Source: Spirochaetaceae bacterium (GTDB lineage: Bacteria > Spirochaetota > Spirochaetia > DSM-27196 > SLST01). From it: a stretch of DNA of 5,520 nucleotides. Shown one piece after another: positions 1-4,387 of this stretch (within the stretch, counting starts at the first letter, position 1; each line of letters opens with the position of its first letter). Where the stretch lies: contig SKVA01000384.1 in NCBI GenBank assembly GCA_007129695.1, positions 1 to 5,520 on the forward strand, given 5' to 3'. Under the pieces are notes generated by a model that searched no databases, was not told the origin of the DNA, and was given only the letters and a program-made list of their open reading frames with translations. The translations under genes and the position numbers were made by a program.

Positions 1-1
1 C

Positions 2-1615
2 GACGATGTCGCCGCGTCGCAGACCGAACTCGAACTGTCGGCCGAGCAGTCACGCGCGCTCGAAGCGGTGTTCGCGTCGCCGACCGGCCTCTACTACCTC
101 TACGGGGTGACCGGAAGCGGCAAGACCGAGGTCTTCCTGCAGGCTGCCGAGCGCACGATCGCGTCCGGGCGGTCGGTGATCTACCTGGTACCCGAGATCG
201 CGCTCACCCATCAGTTGCTCGACGCGGTGCGCCACCGATTCGACGGTCGCGTCGCGGTGCTCCATTCGCGCCTGACGCCGTCGCAACGCCTGACCGAATG
301 GCACCGCATCAGGCGCGGCGACGCCCGGCTGGTCGTCGGTGCGCGCAGCGCCGTATTCGCTCCGGTCGGCGACTTGGGGCTCATCGTGCTCGACGAGGAA
401 CACGACGGATCGTACAAGTCGGGCTCTGCGCCGCGGTATCACGCGCGGCAGGTCGCGATGAAGCGCGTCGCCGAAGCCGGCGGCCGGATGATGATGGGAA
501 GCGCGACCCCGAGCGTCGAAGCGTGGCACCTGATGGAGCGCGGTACGATCGTGCGGCTTAGCCTGAGCCAACGCTTGTCGGGCGGGGCGATGCCGTCGCT
601 CGAGGTAGTCGATCTGAAGAAGGATCCCGGTCCGCTGTCGCAGCGGCTCATCGCCGCGATGCGCGAGACCCACGCCGCAGGACGACAGTCGATCCTGTTC
701 CTCAACCGCCGTGGCTTCGCGCACTTCTTCCACTGCCGCACGTGCGGCTACGAGATGCAGTGCGAACGGTGCTCGGTCGGAATGACCTATCACAAGGAAC
801 GCGATCTGATGGTCTGCCACTACTGTGGCTACCGGGTCCGTCCCGTGTCGCAGTGCCCCGAGTGCGGCTCGCTCGACGTGGGGTACTCGGGCTTCGGCAC
901 CGAGCGAATCGGTGAGGACCTCGAGCGTCTCTTCCCCGAATGGAGCATCGCCCGGCTCGATACCGACACCGCGCGCCGTCGCGGTGTACTCGAGCGGACG
1001 ATCGAGGACTTCAGGGCGGGGAGGATCGACGTCCTGCTCGGCACGCAGATGGTCGCGAAGGGCCTCAACTTCCCCGGCGTGCAGCTGGTCGGAATCGTGC
1101 TCGCGGATACCGGCCTCCACATGCCCGATTTTCGCGCGGCGGAGAGGACTTTTGGTCTGGTCGTGCAGGTCGCCGGCAGGGCGGGCAGGTTTCACCCCGA
1201 TGGCCGCGTGATCGTACAGACGTACGCGCCGGAGAATGGCGCGATCGCGCGAGCCGTCGCCGGTGACCTCAACGGGTTCTACGCGAACGAGCTTGCGGCG
1301 CGACGCGAACTCACGTTCCCGCCGTTTTCCCGGTTCATCAGAATGGTCATTCGCGGGCGTGATCGCGCTGCTGTTGCGCGCGACGCCGACGAGCTCGGAC
1401 GTCGGTGCGTTGCCCGGCTGCGTTCGGCCGAAGAGATCCTTGGTCCGTCGGAGTGTCCGCTCTCGGTGATCGCCAGCAACGTACGTCACCAGGTGATCGT
1501 GCGGACCAATCGGTTCGGAGCCACGCATCAGGAGCTCGCCGCGCTGCTGTCCGGGTACGCCCCATCGGCCGGCGTCTACGCCGAAGTCGACGTCGATCCG
1601 GTGTCGCTCCTTTGA
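2..1615 (+). CDS. priA: Primosomal protein N' (PriA), replication-restart 3'-5' helicase, 5'-truncated by window edge
   Basis: PriA binds stalled or collapsed forks and reloads the replicative helicase; it is a superfamily 2 DNA helicase. The reading frame is open from base 2, so the first residues, including LSAEQSRALEAV, are internal and the 3' DNA-binding and part of the winged-helix region lie upstream. The 537 visible codons show, in order: Walker A GVTGSGKT (bases 104-127), the DEEH box (392-403), GSATPS (497-514), the PriA-specific four CxxC pairs (eight cysteines between 734 and 865: CRTC, CERC, CHYC, CPEC) that bind two zincs, then GTQMVAKG (from 1040) and the arginine-finger motif QVAGRAGR (1166-1189). 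The C-terminus ends in the usual DVDPVSLL. All key helicase and zinc residues in view are present, so the protein should be active. A terminator follows, so it is probably not co-transcribed with def. An in-frame GTG at 68 is not the start, because PriA homology continues upstream of it. Confidence 0.97.
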   Translation, partial: DDVAASQTELELSAEQSRALEAVFASPTGLYYLYGVTGSGKTEVFLQAAERTIASGRSVIYLVPEIALTHQLLDAVRHRFDGRVAVLHSRLTPSQRLTEWHRIRRGDARLVVGARSAVFAPVGDLGLIVLDEEHDGSYKSGSAPRYHARQVAMKRVAEAGGRMMMGSATPSVEAWHLMERGTIVRLSLSQRLSGGAMPSLEVVDLKKDPGPLSQRLIAAMRETHAAGRQSILFLNRRGFAHFFHCRTCGYEMQCERCSVGMTYHKERDLMVCHYCGYRVRPVSQCPECGSLDVGYSGFGTERIGEDLERLFPEWSIARLDTDTARRRGVLERTIEDFRAGRIDVLLGTQMVAKGLNFPGVQLVGIVLADTGLHMPDFRAAERTFGLVVQVAGRAGRFHPDGRVIVQTYAPENGAIARAVAGDLNGFYANELAARRELTFPPFSRFIRMVIRGRDRAAVARDADELGRRCVARLRSAEEILGPSECPLSVIASNVRHQVIVRTNRFGATHQELAALLSGYAPSAGVYAEVDVDPVSLL

Positions 1616-1624
1616 GCCGTTTTT

Positions 1625-1649
1625 GCGCCGCTGCCGGCGGTGCTTGTTT
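1625..1649 (+). terminator. Likely intrinsic terminator of priA
   Basis: Nine bases after the priA stop, GCGCCGC (1625-1631) pairs with GCGGTGC (1637-1643): seven pairs, one of them G-U, around a five-base loop TGCCG. The T-rich tail TTGTTT (1644-1649) follows at once. The tail is interrupted by a G, so termination may be partial. Its last two bases are also the first two of the -35 box of the predicted def promoter. Inference from sequence only. Confidence 0.55.
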
Positions 1650-1677
1650 GACGCATGACCCCGGCAGTTCGTACTCT
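1648..1677 (+). promoter_or_regulatory. Probable sigma70-type promoter of def-fmt-PASTA unit
   Basis: TTGACG (1648-1653) matches the -35 consensus at five of six bases. After an 18-base spacer comes TACTCT (1672-1677), a weaker -10 that keeps T1, A2 and T6. Transcription would start near 1684, giving a leader of only about 17 bases that still contains the def ribosome site. The position right after the priA terminator supports a separate def transcript. The weak -10 keeps confidence moderate. Confidence 0.45.
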
Positions 1678-1691
1678 CTGGGGTGCGACCT

Positions 1692-1696
1692 GGAGG
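1692..1696 (+). promoter_or_regulatory. Shine-Dalgarno site choosing the def start
   Basis: GGAGG lies four bases before ATG 1701 and is followed by AAGC. An in-frame GTG at 1683 would start upstream of this site, placing the Shine-Dalgarno inside the coding region, and would add six residues not expected in deformylases. The ATG is therefore the start. Confidence 0.8.
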
Positions 1697-1700
1697 AAGC

Positions 1701-2213
1701 ATGAAGCGACTGGAGCTGGTGATCCATCCCGACGCGCTGCTGCGCGATCGGTCGCAGAAGGTCACCGACATCGATGAGCAACTCGTGAGTCTGACCGACG
1801 CGATGATCGACACGATGCACCGGGCCCGGGGGATCGGTCTTGCAGGCGTGCAGGTCGGGCGCCTTGCGCGGCTGTTCGTGACGCACGTCGACCGGGATAC
1901 TCCGCGCGTGTTCATCAACCCTTCGATCGTGGAAACGTCGGTCGACGTCGGCGCGTACGAGGAAGGCTGTCTGAGTATCCCCGGAGTCTATGCCGATGTG
2001 AACCGTCCGCTCGCGGTCAAGGTTCAGGCGTGGAATGAGAAGGGTCGGCCGTTCACGCTCGATGCGGACGGATTGCTCGCCCGGGTCATCCAGCACGAGC
2101 TCGACCACCTCAACGGTGTGCTGTTCATCGATCACATTGCCGACTCGGTACGCGAATCGGTAATGGCCGACTACGACCGAGACGTCGATCCGGCAACCGT
2201 CTCACGCCGCTGA
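1701..2213 (+). CDS. def: Peptide deformylase
   Basis: Def is a cytoplasmic metalloenzyme that removes the formyl group from the N-terminal fMet of nascent proteins. The 170-residue product (E. coli Def is about the same size) carries all three family motifs: motif I GIGLAGVQVG (residues 44-53, with the catalytic Gln51), motif II EGCLS (88-92, metal ligand Cys90) and motif III HELDH (132-136, ligands His132 and His136, catalytic Glu133). Ligand numbering matches E. coli Def. One oddity is Gly49 where the common motif has a second alanine (G-x-G-L-A-A). The N-terminus shows the usual HPDALLR-type strand. The ATG start is fixed by GGAGG four bases upstream. The gene has its own likely promoter, and its stop overlaps the fmt start by one base (TGATG), pairing deformylation with formylation in one transcript. 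Confidence 0.96.
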   Translation: MKRLELVIHPDALLRDRSQKVTDIDEQLVSLTDAMIDTMHRARGIGLAGVQVGRLARLFVTHVDRDTPRVFINPSIVETSVDVGAYEEGCLSIPGVYADVNRPLAVKVQAWNEKGRPFTLDADGLLARVIQHELDHLNGVLFIDHIADSVRESVMADYDRDVDPATVSRR

Positions 2214-3148
2214 TGCGGGTTCTCTTTGCCGGAACTCCGCAGATCGCGGTTCCCGCGCTCGATGCGCTCGCCGGCAGCTCTCACGACGTGGTTGGTGTTC
2301 TCAGCGCGCCCGACCGGCCCGGTGGTCGCGGTCGCGAGCTCGTCGCGAGTCCGGTCAAGGCACGCGCGATCGCGCTGTCGGTGCCGGTCCTTCAGCCCGA
2401 ACGGCTCGACGCCGACGCAAGGCAGGCCGTACGGGAGCTTCGTCCCGACGCGCTCGCCTGTTTCGCGTACGGGAAGATATTCGGTCCGAGGTTTTTGGAG
2501 CTGTTCTCCGGTGGCGCGCTGAACGTCCATCCGTCGCTGCTACCGCGCTACCGCGGGCCTGCGCCGATTCCGGCTGCGATCATCAACCGCGACGACCGGA
2601 CCGGTGTCACCGTCCAGCAGATAGCAGCGGAGATGGACGCGGGCGACATCGTGGTGCAGCGCGCTGTCACGCTCGACGGGAGCGAAACGACCGAATCGCT
2701 CGGGGAGTACCTCGCATCGATCGGCGCGGCCCTCCTGGTCGAAGCTCTCGACCGTATCGAATCCGGCAGCGCGGTCTACACACCGCAGAATCATCGCGCA
2801 GCTACCTACACTCGGTTGCTCGACAAGAACGACGGCCGGATCGACTGGACTCGTTCGGCGCCCGAGATCGATGCGCTTGTTCGTGCTTCCATCCCGTGGC
2901 CCAAGGCGTACACGTCGCTGGCTACCGACCGGCTTGTCGTCCTTGAGGCGCTCGTCGTCTCGCCGGCCGGGTCCGGGGAACCGGGGCGCGTTCGTTCGGT
3001 AGACACGACCGGTGGAATTCTGGTAGAAACAGGAAACGGCGTACTCGGCCTCCAAAAGCTCCAGGTACAGTCGCGCAAGGCGCTAGACTGGAGGAGTTTT
3101 GTGAACGGCATGCCGCAGATCGTCGGTTCTCTGCTTGGAGGCTCCTGA
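2213..3148 (+). CDS. fmt: Methionyl-tRNA formyltransferase
   Basis: Fmt transfers a formyl group from 10-formyltetrahydrofolate to Met-tRNA(fMet), making the bacterial initiator. The 311-residue protein is close to the usual 315. The N-terminal Rossmann-like domain begins MRVLFAGTP. The basic tRNA-acceptor loop PDRPGGRGRELVASPVK is at residues 33-49. The catalytic triad is intact: Asn104 and His106 in LNVHPSLLP, and Asp142 in MDAGDI (E. coli Asn106, His108, Asp144). The C-terminal OB-fold domain spans roughly 205-311. The signature reads HPSLLPRYRGPAPI instead of the common HASLLPRWRGAAPI, a form I associate with spirochaetes. The ATG shares its A with the def stop (TGATG), and no convincing Shine-Dalgarno is seen upstream, so translation is probably coupled to def by re-initiation. 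The 3' end of fmt contains the ribosome site for the next gene. Confidence 0.96.
   Translation: MRVLFAGTPQIAVPALDALAGSSHDVVGVLSAPDRPGGRGRELVASPVKARAIALSVPVLQPERLDADARQAVRELRPDALACFAYGKIFGPRFLELFSGGALNVHPSLLPRYRGPAPIPAAIINRDDRTGVTVQQIAAEMDAGDIVVQRAVTLDGSETTESLGEYLASIGAALLVEALDRIESGSAVYTPQNHRAATYTRLLDKNDGRIDWTRSAPEIDALVRASIPWPKAYTSLATDRLVVLEALVVSPAGSGEPGRVRSVDTTGGILVETGNGVLGLQKLQVQSRKALDWRSFVNGMPQIVGSLLGGS
2218..2240 (+). repeat. fmt-internal copy of the repeat found before tRNA-Gly
   Basis: This is the partner of 4226-4251. It lies from the second fmt codon into the ninth and is constrained by the conserved protein start MRVLFAGTP, so if copying occurred, the likely direction is from fmt to the intergenic site. 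Confidence 0.5.
3137..3141 (+). promoter_or_regulatory. Shine-Dalgarno for the TTG-started PASTA gene
   Basis: GGAGG sits inside the last codons of fmt, exactly seven bases before TTG 3149. This spacing supports the TTG as a real start. The next in-frame ATG is deep inside the membrane segment (Met39), which would destroy the anchor, and the nearby GTG at 3153 is out of frame. Confidence 0.8.
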
Positions 3149-4219
3149 TTGCGTGAATCGTTCTGGGACCGGTTCAGGAACGTCGTACCGTCAAGGTATG
3201 ACGACCCCGATGTCCGTCTGTTCAAACTTCTTGTCTTGGCGTTTTTTGGTGCGCTCTTCTTGATGACCGTCGCCGGACTGACGACGTTTCTGGTCTCCCT
3301 GCGCGGAGCCGAAGAGACCATGGTCCCGAACCTTGTGAACCAGAGTCTGCTCGACGGTACGCTCGCGCTCCAGGAGCGGGGGCTGAACGCGCGCGTGGAG
3401 ACTCGGTTCTCGGCGGATCCCCGCCTTGCAAACCAGGTCATTTCTCAGTCTCCACCGGCCGGGACGTTGATCCGTGCCGGCAAGCACGTCGATCTGGTCG
3501 TCAGCCGAGGGGCGCGTGTCGACCGTATCGGCGCGTACGTCGGCCGATCGATCACCGAGGTTCGCGCCGAGCTGCGCGCGCTGTTCGCGACCGGAGATCA
3601 GACTATCGAGATCGGTGAGGTAAGCTACGTGTTCAGCGATCAGGACGCGGGCACCGTACTCGCGCAGGACCCACCGGCAGGAACCGAGATCGCGAGTATC
3701 GTGTCGGTCGCGCTTGTCGTGAGCCGCGGCCAGGACGTCGAGCGCGTCGAGCTGCCGTCGGTCGTCGGGTTGCCTTTCGATCAGGCGGTCGACCGCCTGG
3801 TGCAGAACGCGATCCCGTTCCGGTTCACGGTTCGGGACGCCGGCGCCGACGAGCGTTCGGGTCACGTCGTCGCGCAGGACCCGCCCGCCGGGGAGGCGGT
3901 CGAGCGCGGGAGCTTTGTCGACGTGACGATGACCCGCCCTGCGGTCGTTCCCGACGGACAGGTTTTTGGCCTGCTCGAGCGCTCGCTTCCGCAGTACGCG
4001 GTCGACGTCGAGCTGACGCTCGAGGCTCAGACGCTCGTCGGCGAACGCGAAGTGCTCTTCTCGATGCTCCACCCGGGGCGCGGGTTGTCGGTACCGTACC
4101 AGGTTGCGGAGAACACCGCGCTCGTGCTCTACCGGTCCGGACAGGAGATCTACCGCGTTATCGCGCGCCGTCCGGTAGACGCACCGGCGGCTGTCGATCC
4201 GGAATCCTCCGGCGACTGA
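3149..4219 (+). CDS. Membrane-anchored PASTA-repeat protein without a kinase domain
   Basis: The product has 356 residues. A short basic cytoplasmic tail (1-24) is followed by one strong membrane segment (about 25-51) and then an extracytoplasmic part. Three PASTA repeats are clear: about 59-121 (VPNLVNQSLLDG ... SQSPPAG at 99-105 ... VDLVVSRG), about 127-194 (QDPPAG at 173-178) and about 202-263 (LPSVVGLPFDQAV ... QDPPAG at 243-248). Residues 265-340 look like a diverged fourth module that has lost the PPAG turn. The tail, rich in Pro, Ala, Asp and Ser, is probably disordered. PASTA modules are known from Ser/Thr kinases of the PknB/PrkC type and from penicillin-binding proteins, where they bind peptidoglycan fragments. 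Neither enzyme domain is present here, so it is presumably a wall-binding or scaffold protein; its exact function is unknown. Start is TTG with GGAGG seven bases upstream, and the gene directly abuts the fmt stop (TGATTG). Confidence 0.9.
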   Translation: MRESFWDRFRNVVPSRYDDPDVRLFKLLVLAFFGALFLMTVAGLTTFLVSLRGAEETMVPNLVNQSLLDGTLALQERGLNARVETRFSADPRLANQVISQSPPAGTLIRAGKHVDLVVSRGARVDRIGAYVGRSITEVRAELRALFATGDQTIEIGEVSYVFSDQDAGTVLAQDPPAGTEIASIVSVALVVSRGQDVERVELPSVVGLPFDQAVDRLVQNAIPFRFTVRDAGADERSGHVVAQDPPAGEAVERGSFVDVTMTRPAVVPDGQVFGLLERSLPQYAVDVELTLEAQTLVGEREVLFSMLHPGRGLSVPYQVAENTALVLYRSGQEIYRVIARRPVDAPAAVDPESSGD

Positions 4220-4231
4220 TCGGCTGGTTCT
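4209..4231 (+). terminator. Weak candidate terminator at the end of the PASTA gene
   Basis: CCGGCGA (4209-4215) can pair with TCGGCTGG (4220-4227) around a CTGA loop that contains most of the stop codon. The stem has one bulged G and one G-U pair. The tail TTCTGGTCCTT is only mildly T-rich. It could end the def-fmt-PASTA transcript, but readthrough into the tRNA region is equally possible. Confidence 0.3.
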
Positions 4232-4251
4232 GGTCCTTGCCGGAACTCCGC
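4226..4251 (+). repeat. Near-copy of the fmt 5' end overlapping the tRNA promoter
   Basis: The 15 bases TTGCCGGAACTCCGC occur identically at 2226-2240 (codons of LFAGTP in fmt) and at 4237-4251 (including the -35 box of the tRNA promoter). Similarity extends leftwards: GGTTCT at 2218-2223 and 4226-4231, with a three-base insertion GGT at 4232-4234 and one mismatch. The match is seen directly; its meaning is unknown and chance cannot be excluded. Confidence 0.5.
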
Positions 4252-4265
4252 TGCCGCGCTATACT
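4237..4265 (+). promoter_or_regulatory. Promoter of the tRNA-Gly gene (and perhaps the kinase)
   Basis: TTGCCG (4237-4242) and TATACT (4260-4265) are separated by exactly 17 bases. The -10 matches the sigma70 consensus at five of six bases and the -35 at four of six, starting with the key TTG. Transcription would start near 4272, about 33 bases before the mature tRNA 5' end. No G+C-rich stringent discriminator is clear (CAAGG follows the -10). This is the best promoter in the window. Confidence 0.7.
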
Positions 4266-4304
4266 CAAGGCCAGCTGGATGCTCCGGCATTCAGCCGGTG
4301 ACCG

Positions 4305-4375
4305 GCGAGCGTCGTATAATGGCATTACCCCAGCTTCCCAAGCTGGTGACGAGGGTTCGATTCCCTTCGCTCGCT
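4305..4375 (+). tRNA. tRNA-Gly, anticodon CCC (reads GGG)
   Basis: A complete cloverleaf can be drawn by eye. Acceptor GCGAGCG (4305-4311) pairs with CGCTCGC (4368-4374), seven perfect pairs. The D arm is GTATAATGGCATTAC (4314-4328). The anticodon stem CCAGC/GCTGG (4330-4334, 4342-4346) encloses loop TTCCCAA with anticodon CCC at 4337-4339. The variable loop is TGAC. The T arm is GAGGG-TTCGATT-CCCTT (4351-4367). The discriminator is T (4375), as expected for bacterial glycine tRNAs. The 3' CCA is not encoded (CTC follows), so CCA must be added by a nucleotidyltransferase. A promoter lies 40 bases upstream. The next start codon is 12 bases past the 3' end, with no terminator between. Confidence 0.95.
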
Positions 4376-4387
4376 CTCGCGTGTCGG

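Noticed and set aside
50..1918. Very long open frame on the minus strand, 622 codons, opposite priA and def
   Set aside because: Its codons are exactly in register with priA codons on the other strand. It stays open because the GC-rich sense gene rarely uses TTA, CTA or TCA. The peptide is Arg/His-rich without recognisable motifs, while the sense frame is a clear PriA.
3661..3900. Internal DNA repeats GCGCAGGACCC in the PASTA gene
   Set aside because: They are explained by the repeated protein motif AQDPPAG in successive PASTA modules.
3191..4072. Minus-strand open frame of 293 codons opposite the PASTA gene
   Set aside because: It is again in register with the sense codons, and its low-complexity charged product has no family features. 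The sense frame has conserved PASTA motifs.
4315..4320. Perfect TATAAT inside the tRNA D arm as a separate kinase promoter
   Set aside because: This sequence is common in glycine tRNAs. There is no fitting -35 box 16-18 bases upstream and no extended -10 TG. It cannot be fully excluded without 5'-end mapping.
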